Shown in pieces: positions 27,769 to 36,713 of a stretch of DNA of 64,000 bases. How positions within the stretch are numbered: the stretch's first letter is position 1; each line of letters begins with the position of its first letter. The position numbers and the translations under genes are program-made. The notes below the pieces were generated by a model. The model did not search any database. It saw only the letters and a program-made list of their open reading frames with translations, and had not been told where the DNA came from. The DNA comes from JAXHMB01 sp034521755. GTDB taxonomy: Bacteria > Bacteroidota > Rhodothermia > Balneolales > Balneolaceae. The DNA lies in assembly GCA_034521755.1 (NCBI GenBank), contig JAXHMB010000004.1, positions 248,001 to 312,000 on the forward strand, written 5' to 3'.

Positions 27769-28848
27769 GTGTTTGAATTTTTTGCAGCCATCCTGGTTTG
27801 TGCAACTTTTTTAATTGTCGGCACTCTCACCGTTGATTATATCATTAAAGCCCCGGTTTACAAAGGTCCACCCACCGAACATTTTAACGGCAAAACCTTC
27901 AGCAATATCGATGGTATCAAAGCCCGCGGACTCAAAGATGTGATCAAATGGGCCATAACCGAAGAGCCCGGACCGTGGACAGTATTATCCGAAGAGGATA
28001 TTACCTATGGCAGTGTTCCAGAATCAACCGTTACAGAAGGCATAAAAATTACTTTCGTAAATCATGCTACCTTTTTAATACAGGTTGATGGATTGAATAT
28101 TCTAACGGACCCTGTCTGGAGTGAACGTGCCAGCCCCTTCCAGTGGATTGGCCCCAAACGGATGCGTCCGCCGGGTATCCGGTTTCAGGATTTGCCTGAG
28201 ATTGACGTAGTGCTTATCAGTCATAACCACTACGATCATCTGGATATTCATACCGCAAAAAGATTGAAAGATGCTTTTGATCCACTATTTATCACTCCGC
28301 TGGGCGTACCGCTCTATCTAAAAGAAAACGGAATCACAAATACAGCCGAACTCAATTGGTGGAATGATTATGTGATTAATCAGGAGGTTAAAGTCTTTGC
28401 AGTACCGGCCCAGCACTTTTCGGGACGCGGACTTACCGATCGCGATAAAACCTTGTGGGCAGGCTACGTGCTGCAAACGCCTGCTGGTAATATCTACTTT
28501 GCCGGGGACACCGGTTACGACGGATTTTTCAAAGACATCGGGCAACGATTCAATCCTATCGATGTCGCCCTTATTCCTGTCGGGGCCTACAAACCACGGT
28601 GGTTTATGTCACCTATTCATGTAGATCCTTTCGAAGCCGTTCAAATTCATAAAGATGTTGGGGCGAAACAAAGTATTGGCATGCATTTCGGCACCTTTCC
28701 CTTGGCAGACGACGGCATGACTGAGCCTATTAATGATTTAGCCAAAGCCAGAGAACAGGCAGGCATTGATAAAAAAGATTTCTTTATTTTAAATGAGGGT
28801 GCTTCAAAATCATTTTATGATGAGCGGCACACCATAATGGCAGAATAA
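27769..28848 (+). CDS. metallo-beta-lactamase fold hydrolase, NAPE-PLD-like
   Basis: 359 residues. An N-terminal membrane segment (about 3-24) is followed by an MBL domain with ITFVNHATFLIQ, the zinc motif SHNHYDHLD near residue 152, FAGDTGYD near 244 and the last histidine in MHFGTFPLA near 305. This layout matches the UlaG/NAPE-hydrolysing phospholipase D branch and not true lactamases. A phospholipid or N-acyl lipid substrate is inferred from that branch. The start is GTG at 27769; the hydrophobic N-terminus supports it. Confidence 0.87.
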   Translation: MFEFFAAILVCATFLIVGTLTVDYIIKAPVYKGPPTEHFNGKTFSNIDGIKARGLKDVIKWAITEEPGPWTVLSEEDITYGSVPESTVTEGIKITFVNHATFLIQVDGLNILTDPVWSERASPFQWIGPKRMRPPGIRFQDLPEIDVVLISHNHYDHLDIHTAKRLKDAFDPLFITPLGVPLYLKENGITNTAELNWWNDYVINQEVKVFAVPAQHFSGRGLTDRDKTLWAGYVLQTPAGNIYFAGDTGYDGFFKDIGQRFNPIDVALIPVGAYKPRWFMSPIHVDPFEAVQIHKDVGAKQSIGMHFGTFPLADDGMTEPINDLAKAREQAGIDKKDFFILNEGASKSFYDERHTIMAE

Positions 28849-28862
28849 ATATTTTGAATTGC

Positions 28863-30012
28863 ATGAACAGGTTTTTTCTGATAACATCTTTGTTTCTTCT
28901 GGTCAGCCTCGTTTCGGCCGAAGCCCAGAATACAGTCAGTGGCAGGGTGACTGATGCTGAAACAGGAGAACCTATCGTTGGGGTAAATATTTACCTGGCA
29001 AATACAACGATTGGTACCACTTCGAGACAGGGTGGCAATTATGTTCTAAAAACAACAGCGAAAGGACCGTTTCGGCTGGTCTTTAGTTTTGTAGGGTATC
29101 AGGCAAAAACAGTTCAGATAAAAATCGAGGAAACGGGCTTCGAACCTGCGGGTTAGCGCAGAGCTGAAACCACAAGTGGTTATGGGACTTGAACGAGGTA
29201 GAAGTTGTTTCTTCAAACAAGGAGTGGCAGAAATGACTATGCCGTCTTTAAGAAAGCAGTTTATTAGGACAATTCAGAATTTGCCAACGTAAAAACAACT
29301 ATTGAAAACCCTTGGGTAATAAATTTTGAAAATGATGATGAGACAAACTGATTGCTTCGGCTAAAGCTGAGACACCTATGATCGTTGAATAACCGGGGCG
29401 TTAGGCTATATAGGTTCATATTGAGCTGGTCGAACTTTGAATGGAGCACCCGAGGTATGTCGGTACAGGTATCTTATAAAATCTATCTCCGATGGTCCCT
29501 GAATCCGGAGTCGGCTGCCGAAGAAATTATAAGCTGGCAACATTAACCGCGGATAGAAAACTAATTACGAGCATCATCTGCGACATTTCCTTTAAACAGT
29601 CTATTTAGGAACGTCTGTACAAACTAATAGACTGTCAGAAAATCACTTTTCTCTATCCCGGGCAAGAGATATCACACTTCTTAGTAAAAGTGAAGCAAGG
29701 TACGAAGCAAGAAGACAAGGAAGATATTTGGGAGATCGCCTAAATACTCTAAAAGGATTCCGAATTGACCGTAGAATTATCCGGACAGTACATAAAATAT
29801 CAAGAAGGTCGAAATCGGAAATGAGGAGCTCAAAGTTGTAATAAGAAAACGTGGAGCCATTAGAACCCAATACAAACTCAGAGCGTCTTCTTCGTTGACC
29901 GCAAATCTGGGCAATTTGCTTGGACCCTGCCTCTGTAACCCTTATCTATGGTCACTGGGCAAGAACCAGAGTAGCAGACAACCTTCCTACCAATTACGAG
30001 ATCGGAGATTAG
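28863..30012 (+). pseudogene. carboxypeptidase-regulatory-like (CarboxypepD_reg) protein, broken by many frameshifts
   Basis: From the ATG at 28863 a signal peptide and a clean CarboxypepD_reg-like domain (VSGRVTDAETGEPIVGVNIYLANT) read to about 29140. The rest is then recoverable only by changing frame at least six times. Pieces include EVEVVSSNKEWQ, TIENPWVINFENDDETN, LIASAKAETPMIVE, FEWSTRGMSV, SAAEEIISWQH, FSLSRARDITLLSKSEARYEA and finally ASVTLIYGHWARTRVADNLP, ending at TAG 30010-30012. Order and spacing fit a family of outer-surface proteins of about 380 residues common in Bacteroidota. Most breaks look like one-base insertions. Either a recent pseudogene or a poor consensus explains it. 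Confidence 0.75.
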
Positions 30013-30094
30013 AATCTCTTTTTACTACGAAATTGGTTTTCACTTTTTGTACATTAAACCAACAGAAGATGCCAGTGATGCAACGCACCAGAAT

Positions 30095-31976
30095 ATGTCT
30101 GACAACTACCGAGCATTAACCCGAACATACCGGCCCAAAACTTTTGACGATATCGTCTCACAAAATCATGTGAGTGATACCCTCAAAAATGCTATTGAAC
30201 AGAACAGGTTGGCTCATGCCTATATGTTTTGTGGGCCGCGCGGCGTGGGTAAAACCACCATGGCTCGTGTACTGGCCAGAACGGTAAACAGTATTGAACA
30301 GGATATTGACGGCGAATCGCTGAACCAGACACTCAATGTCATTGAAATTGATGCCGCTTCCAACAATGGCGTTGAAGACATTCGGGACCTGCGGGAACGG
30401 GTCCGCATTCCTCCTCAAAATGGTCGCTACAAAATTTATATTATTGACGAGGTGCACATGCTCAGCAAGGCCGCATTTAATGCCCTGCTGAAAACACTGG
30501 AAGAGCCCCCCGATCATGTCATCTTTATTTTTGCCACTACCGAACCCCACAAGGTATTGCCTACCATCCTTTCGCGGGTACAGCGCTTTGACTTTAAGCG
30601 CATCAGCATCGAAGAAATTGTCTCACGCTTGGAGAAAGTGGCTAAAGATGAAGGCATTAAGATAGATAATGAGTCGCTCCATGTCATTGCAAAGAAAGCT
30701 GATGGCGCACTTCGCGATGCTCTTGGTTTGATGGACCAGGCTATTGCCTTTTGTGGCACCGATATACAACATGAGGAACTGCTGCGTGCACTCAACGTAG
30801 TGAGTACCGAACGCATGTTCCAGTTCATGAAAACGGTAGAGCAACATGATGCCAACATGGGGCTGGAACTCATCAACCAGCTGCTGCAGGAAGGATATGA
30901 TATTCAGGAATTTTTGATCGGCCTCACCGAGCATATCCGTAATGTATATGTAGCCAAGAGCTCTGAAAAGATGCATCTGGTGGAGGCTTCACAAGAAACC
31001 AAGCAACGCTTTAAAAAAAGTGCCTTCTCTTTTAGCGAAGATGACCTGATGCGCATGCTCCATATTGTGAGTGAAGCACAGTATAAAATTAAAGATGCCC
31101 ATCAGCCCAAAATACAATTCGAAATTACGCTGCTGAAACTCATCCATATGGAGCGGACAGAAAACCTGAATACGCTCCTATCTGAACTCGAGGATTTAAA
31201 AAAAAAGCTTAGCAACGGAGAGCTAGATCTTTCGTCAGCAAAGTAACAGCCATAAAGAAAAAGCAGAAGAAAGCTCTTCAAAATCGGCTTCCAATAATCT
31301 TGACACTCCTACTAACGGTACACAGGAGAAAACAGAGCCAGTAGATTCTAATAATGAGAAAGAGACAGAAAAACCATCTGTCAATAGCCGTTCCGGGCAG
31401 GATGCAGAACCCGAAATTTCAGAAGAACAGCCTGAAAGTCAGCCCAATGAGCCGAATGGCACGGATGAATCTACAAGCATTTTTGGGAATCCCTCATTAA
31501 ATGCACCCAAAGCCCAGGCTTCAGCTCAGCATGACCAGACCGCTACCGCAACAGACGCCACCGTTGCAACAGAAGAGCCTAAAAAGAAAGAGCCTGAAAA
31601 TTTAGATTTAAATCTCGTAAAGAACTCATGGGAGGACTATGTTGAGCTCTTAAAATCTGAGGTGCCCCAAATGCTGTATTTTCAGATGATGCGTCTTGAA
31701 CCCATCAAGCTGAAAAACAGAGAGCTTACCCTGCGCTGCAGTGATGATTTTGCCAAAAAGATTGTAGAAGAAAATAAAAAGAAACTGGGCAAGTTTTTAG
31801 AACAGGAAATTGGAGTTTTCCTTCGTTTAAAATGTCTGGTGCAGAAGACCAAGGAACAAACAGAGGAATCAATGAGTCCTTACGAACGTTTTAAGAAGCT
31901 CCAGGACAATGATCCTACCATTAAAACACTGGTGGAAGTTTTTGGAGCAGAACTTGATTACAATTTAAATCAATAA
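30095..31976 (+). CDS. dnaX: DNA polymerase III gamma/tau subunit, frame interrupted before the tau tail
   Basis: The AAA+ clamp-loader ATPase. From the ATG at 30095 (MSDNYRALTRTYRPKTF) it reads to TAA 31244-31246, 383 residues. Walker A is GPRGVGKTT, Walker B IIDEVHML, sensor TLEEPP and HVIFIFATTE. No cysteine occurs between Walker A and DAASNN, so the usual zinc module is absent. The tail (acidic/Ser-rich linker, then WEDYVELLKSEVPQML and a C-terminal domain to 31976) is in the +1 frame, joined at AAG-T-AAC. An A9 run stands at 31198-31206. The whole would be about 627 residues, close to other tau proteins. It heads dnaX-ybaB-recR. Confidence 0.93.
31198..31212 (+). promoter_or_regulatory. 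A9 slippage site in dnaX with stop in the -1 frame
   Basis: Nine consecutive A (31198-31206) read as TTA-AAA-AAA-AAG in the 0 frame. The -1 frame meets TAG at 31210-31212 and the +1 frame meets TAG at 31224-31226. This is the arrangement that yields a short gamma form by transcriptional or ribosomal slippage in other bacteria. Confidence 0.55.
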
Positions 31977-31987
31977 CCTTCTTAAAT

Positions 31988-32001
31988 CCCCTCTAGAGGG
32001 G
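31988..32001. repeat. intergenic hairpin repeat, CCCCTC-GAGGGG type
   Basis: CCCCTC-TA-GAGGGG, followed by GCGAGCTCCAAAGCTATAGCGATGGAG. It is related to the element at 9519-9575 and stands between dnaX and ybaB. Confidence 0.5.
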
Positions 32002-32066
32002 CGAGCTCCAAAGCTATAGCGATGGAGGCGGGGAGTAAATGAAAGTTAACTTTAGAATACAGCATT

Positions 32067-32408
32067 ATGAATAACATGGCAGATATGTTCGGAAAGTTTT
32101 CCGAGCTGCAATCAAAAGTAGAAGAAGCACAGCAGGAACTGGCAAAACTGGAAGTTGAAGCTGAAGCCGGTGGCGGAATGGTGAAAGTGAAAGCCAACGG
32201 AAAGCGCAAAATCTTGGGCATCAAACTCGATAAAGATGTCATTGATCCGGAAGATGAAGAAATGTTGGAAGACCTGATTGTTGCCGGTGTCAACAAAGCC
32301 CTTGAAAAAGCAGAAGAGGCGGCACAGGAAAAAATGCAGGAAACCTATAAAGGCATGATGCCCGGCGGCGGCATTCCCGGCATGGACCTAAGTAAACTGG
32401 GACTTTAA
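32067..32408 (+). CDS. ybaB: YbaB/EbfC family nucleoid-associated protein
   Basis: 113 residues with a coiled-coil N-terminus (KFSELQSKVEEAQQELAKLEVEA), the beta core GGGMVKVKANGKRKI, then DPEDEEMLEDLIVAGVNKAL and a Gly/Pro/Met-rich tail. The family forms tweezer-like dimers that bind DNA with little sequence preference. The gene sits between dnaX and recR, the classic order, and the reading start ATG at 32067 has the expected MADMFGKFSELQ beginning. Confidence 0.95.
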   Translation: MNNMADMFGKFSELQSKVEEAQQELAKLEVEAEAGGGMVKVKANGKRKILGIKLDKDVIDPEDEEMLEDLIVAGVNKALEKAEEAAQEKMQETYKGMMPGGGIPGMDLSKLGL

Positions 32409-32433
32409 ATTAGTTGAACGTTACAAGTTTCAG

Positions 32434-32464
32434 GTTACAGGTTAGACACCTTACAACCTGTAAC
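32434..32464. repeat. intergenic hairpin repeat, GTTACAGGTT-AACCTGTAAC
   Basis: Perfect 10-base arms 32434-32443 and 32455-32464. Similar hairpins occur at 48974-49006 and 49843-49878. Located between ybaB and recR, inside a likely operon, so it need not be a terminator. Confidence 0.55.
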
Positions 32465-32486
32465 TTTCAACATGTAACCAACCATC

Positions 32487-33095
32487 ATGCAAGGAACTTC
32501 TGAAATTTTAGAGCAGGCCATTGAACAGCTTGCCAAACTGCCCGGAACGGGACGCAAGTCCGCCCGCCGTATTGCCCTATTTCTATTAAAACAAAATGAG
32601 GAGTCGGTAGCCAAGCTTTCGGAAGCACTCATTAACCTTAAGCGGTCTATCACCCGGTGTGATTCGTGTGGGGTGATCAGCGATAATGATCCCTGTGCTA
32701 TTTGTGATAATCCCAAGCGCCACAATGGAGCAATTTGTGTAGTTGAAGAATCACAGGATGTCTTTCTTATTGAAAAGACCAATGAATTTCGTGGCACCTA
32801 CCATGTATTGGGCGGTGTCATTTCTCCGCTTGATAATATTGGGCCCGATGACGTTCGCGTTAAGGAACTGATGCAGCGTGTTAATGATGAGGATGAGCAA
32901 ATTAACGAAGTCATTTTAGCCCTGAACCCGGATTCAGAGGGAGAGGCAACATCCTATTACATCAACAAGTTGCTCAAACCCTTTGAAAACATTAACGTTA
33001 CGCGCATCGCTTATGGCATTCCCATGGGCACTGAACTTGAATTTATTGATGAAGCCACGCTCAGTCGTGCTTTTACAACAAGAAGTACTTTTTGA
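32487..33095 (+). CDS. recR: recombination protein RecR
   Basis: 202 residues. The N-terminal helix-hairpin-helix has LAKLPGTGRKSARRIA, the zinc finger is CDSCGVISDNDPCAIC, and the Toprim domain has CVVEESQDV and ALNPDSEGEATSYY. RecR works with RecO and RecF to load RecA at gaps. Length and order of domains are normal. It closes the dnaX-ybaB-recR group, separated from ybaB by a hairpin repeat. Confidence 0.96.
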   Translation: MQGTSEILEQAIEQLAKLPGTGRKSARRIALFLLKQNEESVAKLSEALINLKRSITRCDSCGVISDNDPCAICDNPKRHNGAICVVEESQDVFLIEKTNEFRGTYHVLGGVISPLDNIGPDDVRVKELMQRVNDEDEQINEVILALNPDSEGEATSYYINKLLKPFENINVTRIAYGIPMGTELEFIDEATLSRAFTTRSTF

Positions 33096-33229
33096 CTTTT
33101 TTTCATCCTTCCCGCCAGCCCTTGTGGAATCCACAGGGCCAGCCGGCGGATCAGGATCTTTAGCTAAAAAATGATGTGATCGACTAAACTTATAAACTCT
33201 CTTAACATTTTAATTAATTCAAAGCATTC

Positions 33230-35134
33230 ATGAAAAAAGCATTATCTCTTATACTGTTTGTATTTGCATTTTCTTTAAGTTCTGCTTCTGCCCAAGGACC
33301 AAACTACTGGCAGCAAAGGGCAGAATACAAAATGGATATCAATGTTGATGCCGAGAACCATCAGTTTACCGGTACTCAGCAACTGACCTACTATAACAAT
33401 TCGCCTGATACACTGACCCGCGTATTTTATCACCTGTACTTTAACGCGTTTCAGCCTAACAGCATGATGGATGTACGCTCACGTACCATTGAAGACCCTG
33501 ATAGCAGAGTTCAGGATCGAATTTATCATCTTTCTGAAGATGAAATTGGCTACCACAAAATTGATGAGCTTACCCAAGGTGGTAAAAAAGTAAACTATAA
33601 GGTTGACGGTACCATTCTGGAAGTTGAGCTGGCTGATCCTATTCTTCCGGGAGAAAAAACAGTTTTCAATATGGAATTCCACAGTCAGGTTCCGCTACAG
33701 ATTCGTCGCTCCGGGTGGAACAATGCCGAAGGTGTTGAATTTTCTATGAGCCAATGGTATCCCAAGCTGGCTGAATATGATGAAAAAGGCTGGCACCCAA
33801 ATCCGTATGTTGGACGCGAATTTTATGGTGTTTGGGGCGATTTCGAAGTAAACATCACTATTGATGCCTCTTATGTAATGGGAGCCACCGGCCACCTCCA
33901 AAATCCTGAAGAAATTGGTCACGGATACCAGAAATCTGAAGATTTCGAACAACCGGCTGATGGAAAGCTTACCTGGAAATGGAAAGCCGAAAAAGTCCAC
34001 GACTTCATGTGGGGAGCAGATCCTGACTTCAAACACACTACCGCACAAGTCCCCGACGGACCTAAGCTACATTTCTTTTATCAGCAAGATGAGGTTGCTG
34101 AAAACGCTGACCGCTATTCCCAGAAGGAGTTAACTTCAAACTGGGAAAAGCTTCCCGAGTATACGGTTAAAGCATTTCAATACATGAGTGAAACTTTTGG
34201 CAAATATCCATATGACAAGTTCAGTGTCATCCAGGGCGGCGACGGCGGTATGGAATACCCTATGGGTACCCTCATTACCGGGAACCGTTCGCTGGGCAGC
34301 TTAGTTGGCGTTACCGTACACGAGCTTATCCACATGTGGTACTATGGAGTACTGGCCACCAACGAAACACTCTACCCGTGGATGGATGAAGGTTTTACCA
34401 CCTACGCATCTGCCCATACCATGCAACAGCTTTTTCAACCCAATGCAACCGAAGACCCTGTGTTAAGTCGATATCGCGGATATTTTGGTATTCATAACGC
34501 CGGTAAATTTGAAGCGCTCGATACTCATGCCGATCACTATGAAACCAACTCAGCATACGGCTCGGCCTCATATACAACCGGAGCTGTTTTTCTCAACCAG
34601 CTAAGATATATCACAGGTACTGAAACATTCTATAGCGGAATGAAGCGATTCTTTAATACCTGGAAATTCAAACACCCCTCAGGGCAGGATTTCTTGCGAA
34701 CGATGGAAGAAGAATCAGGCCTGATACTCGACTGGTACTACCAGTATTTTATAAACACTACCAAGACCATTGATTATGGAATTACCACTGTAGCCGGCGA
34801 AAAGGGCGAAACAGTGGTCACATTAGAACGCCATGATCTTACTCCCATGCCTATTGACCTGATGGTTGAGTATACCGATGGCAGTAAGGAGCTTTTCTAC
34901 ATACCGCTTCGCATTATGCGGGGAGAAAAGAAAGAAAATGAATACGCTGATGCTGCATGGACTGTTGCTGAAGACTGGCCGTGGGTGAATCCAACGTATT
35001 CTCTCAGTATTGCCAAACCGGCAAGCGATATTAAGCGTATCGAGATTGACCCATCGCAGCGCATGGCAGATATCAACCGCGAAAATAATGTGCTGAATAT
35101 GGAAGAATACATGAAAGAAGCAGGCAGCAACTGA
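33230..35134 (+). CDS. secreted M1 family metallopeptidase
   Basis: 634 residues with a signal peptide cleaved near SASAQG. The aminopeptidase N-type fold has the exopeptidase-like motif GGDGGMEYP near residue 340, the zinc site VTVHELIHMW near 365 and the third ligand in WMDEGFTTYAS about 19 residues on. A tyrosine in YTTGAVFL-like sequence follows. It is probably periplasmic or surface exposed and cleaves N-terminal residues of peptides. The strong terminator at 35153 ends the transcript. Confidence 0.93.
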   Translation: MKKALSLILFVFAFSLSSASAQGPNYWQQRAEYKMDINVDAENHQFTGTQQLTYYNNSPDTLTRVFYHLYFNAFQPNSMMDVRSRTIEDPDSRVQDRIYHLSEDEIGYHKIDELTQGGKKVNYKVDGTILEVELADPILPGEKTVFNMEFHSQVPLQIRRSGWNNAEGVEFSMSQWYPKLAEYDEKGWHPNPYVGREFYGVWGDFEVNITIDASYVMGATGHLQNPEEIGHGYQKSEDFEQPADGKLTWKWKAEKVHDFMWGADPDFKHTTAQVPDGPKLHFFYQQDEVAENADRYSQKELTSNWEKLPEYTVKAFQYMSETFGKYPYDKFSVIQGGDGGMEYPMGTLITGNRSLGSLVGVTVHELIHMWYYGVLATNETLYPWMDEGFTTYASAHTMQQLFQPNATEDPVLSRYRGYFGIHNAGKFEALDTHADHYETNSAYGSASYTTGAVFLNQLRYITGTETFYSGMKRFFNTWKFKHPSGQDFLRTMEEESGLILDWYYQYFINTTKTIDYGITTVAGEKGETVVTLERHDLTPMPIDLMVEYTDGSKELFYIPLRIMRGEKKENEYADAAWTVAEDWPWVNPTYSLSIAKPASDIKRIEIDPSQRMADINRENNVLNMEEYMKEAGSN

Positions 35135-35152
35135 TTTGTACATTAAAGATTT

Positions 35153-35181
35153 AAGGGTCGCAATTATTGCGACCCTTTTTT
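35153..35181 (+). terminator. rho-independent terminator after the M1 peptidase gene
   Basis: Perfect 11-base stem AAGGGTCGCAA (35153-35163) and TTGCGACCCTT (35167-35177), a three-base loop, followed by TTTT. A textbook terminator 18 bases past the stop codon. Confidence 0.92.
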
Positions 35182-35315
35182 ATTCACACTTTCTTTACAA
35201 ACACCTGCTATTTTCCCCGCCTTTTGATCTTTACGAAAATTTAACTCTTTATTGAATAAATCCTTTTACCTTATCTTAAAGGTTATAGGATGTCCTAACT
35301 CAATTACACGCATAT

Positions 35316-36503
35316 ATGTCTTCTTCCGAACGGAACGATTATAATGAGCAATCACTGAAAGCTCATAAGAAACATGGCGGCAAGCTGGCTGTTTCTTCCA
35401 AAATGCCACTCGATACTCGAGAAGACCTCAGCATTGCCTATACCCCCGGCGTTGCTGAACCCTGCCGACATATCAACAAAGACAAAACAAAGGCTTATGA
35501 CTATACCTGGAAAGGCAATACCGTAGCTGTTGTCAGTGATGGATCAGCTGTATTGGGACTAGGCAATATTGGTCCCGAAGCCTCTCTTCCTGTGATGGAG
35601 GGTAAATGTGTACTCTTCAAAAAATTTGCTGACATCGATGCGGTGCCTATCGTGTTGGATACGCAGGATCCCGAAGAAATTATTCGCACAGTCAAAGCTA
35701 TGGCTCCTACCTTTGGAGGAATCAATCTGGAAGATATAGGTGCACCAAAATGTTTTGAAATTGAACAGCGCCTTAAGAATGAGCTTGATATTCCCGTAAT
35801 GCATGATGACCAACACGGTACGGCAGTAGTTACCCTGGCAGGTATGATTAATGCAATGAGGGTAACCGGACGAAAGCTGAGCGAGCTTAAGATTGTTATC
35901 AACGGCGCAGGAGCTGCAGGAGTTGCCGTGGTCAAACTTTTACAGCATGTAGGTGTACAGGAAGTCATTATGTGTGACAGCCGCGGCACCATTTATCGGG
36001 GACGCAATGAGCTGAATCCCATCAAAAAGGAGATGGCAGAAATTACCAACAGAAACCGTGTAAAAGGAAGCCTTGGAGATGCCCTTGAAGATGCTGATGT
36101 ATTTATTGGCGTATCCGTTCCCGGTGTACTCAACCAGGATATGATCAAAAGAATGAAGAAGCATCCTATCATCTTTGCTATGGCTAATCCAATACCGGAA
36201 ATTATGCCTGACGAAGCACATGAAGCAGGCGCCAGTATTGTGGCAACCGGGCGATCAGACTTCCCCAACCAAATTAATAATGTGCTTGCTTTCCCGGGAC
36301 TATTCCGCGGGGCCCTAGATGCACGAACCCGCGATATAACCTACCGCATGTATGTAGCTGCTGCTTATGCCATCGCCGACTGTGTAGATGAACCAACGCC
36401 CGAAGAAATCATTCCCAGCGCATTTGACAAACGGGTTGCTCCACGCGTTGCCAAAACTGTAGCTGATGTATGCCAACAGCAAAAAGAGCAAGCCCGCAAA
36501 TAA
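35316..36503 (+). CDS. NAD(P)-dependent malic enzyme (short form)
   Basis: 395 residues. The N-terminal malic domain has SIAYTPGVAEPCRHI, then VVSDGSAVLGLGNIGPEASLPV and the metal/substrate block FGGINLEDIGAPKCFEIE, with HDDQHGTAVV at the domain border. The Rossmann part has INGAGAAGVAVVKLL. It converts malate to pyruvate and CO2. It lacks the C-terminal phosphotransacetylase-like domain of MaeB, so it is the short SfcA/YtsJ-like type. Cofactor choice is not decided by the visible motif. Confidence 0.94.
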   Translation: MSSSERNDYNEQSLKAHKKHGGKLAVSSKMPLDTREDLSIAYTPGVAEPCRHINKDKTKAYDYTWKGNTVAVVSDGSAVLGLGNIGPEASLPVMEGKCVLFKKFADIDAVPIVLDTQDPEEIIRTVKAMAPTFGGINLEDIGAPKCFEIEQRLKNELDIPVMHDDQHGTAVVTLAGMINAMRVTGRKLSELKIVINGAGAAGVAVVKLLQHVGVQEVIMCDSRGTIYRGRNELNPIKKEMAEITNRNRVKGSLGDALEDADVFIGVSVPGVLNQDMIKRMKKHPIIFAMANPIPEIMPDEAHEAGASIVATGRSDFPNQINNVLAFPGLFRGALDARTRDITYRMYVAAAYAIADCVDEPTPEEIIPSAFDKRVAPRVAKTVADVCQQQKEQARK

Positions 36504-36713
36504 TATTCGCTGCTGGTTCCGACTTTCTATTTTACTCCTCAGGAAGCCCTTCCTATACAATTAGGACCCATATTCCAAACAGTTACAGGTCAACTTGTAA
36601 CATCCCCTATGAGGCAATCTCTTATTACTGATGGTAATAACATCGGAACATTTAACTTTTTGCCTCATTTAAGACATTAATTTTATTAGCCATCTTTAAA
36701 ATTCGGGAATGTT

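Noticed and set aside
29157..30090. Several short open frames between the CarboxypepD_reg start and dnaX
   Set aside because: They are fragments of one frame-broken gene; the small plus and minus frames have no signals of their own.
36504..36713. Small RNA or tRNA in the gap after malic enzyme
   Set aside because: No cloverleaf or strong hairpin; looks like a plain promoter region.
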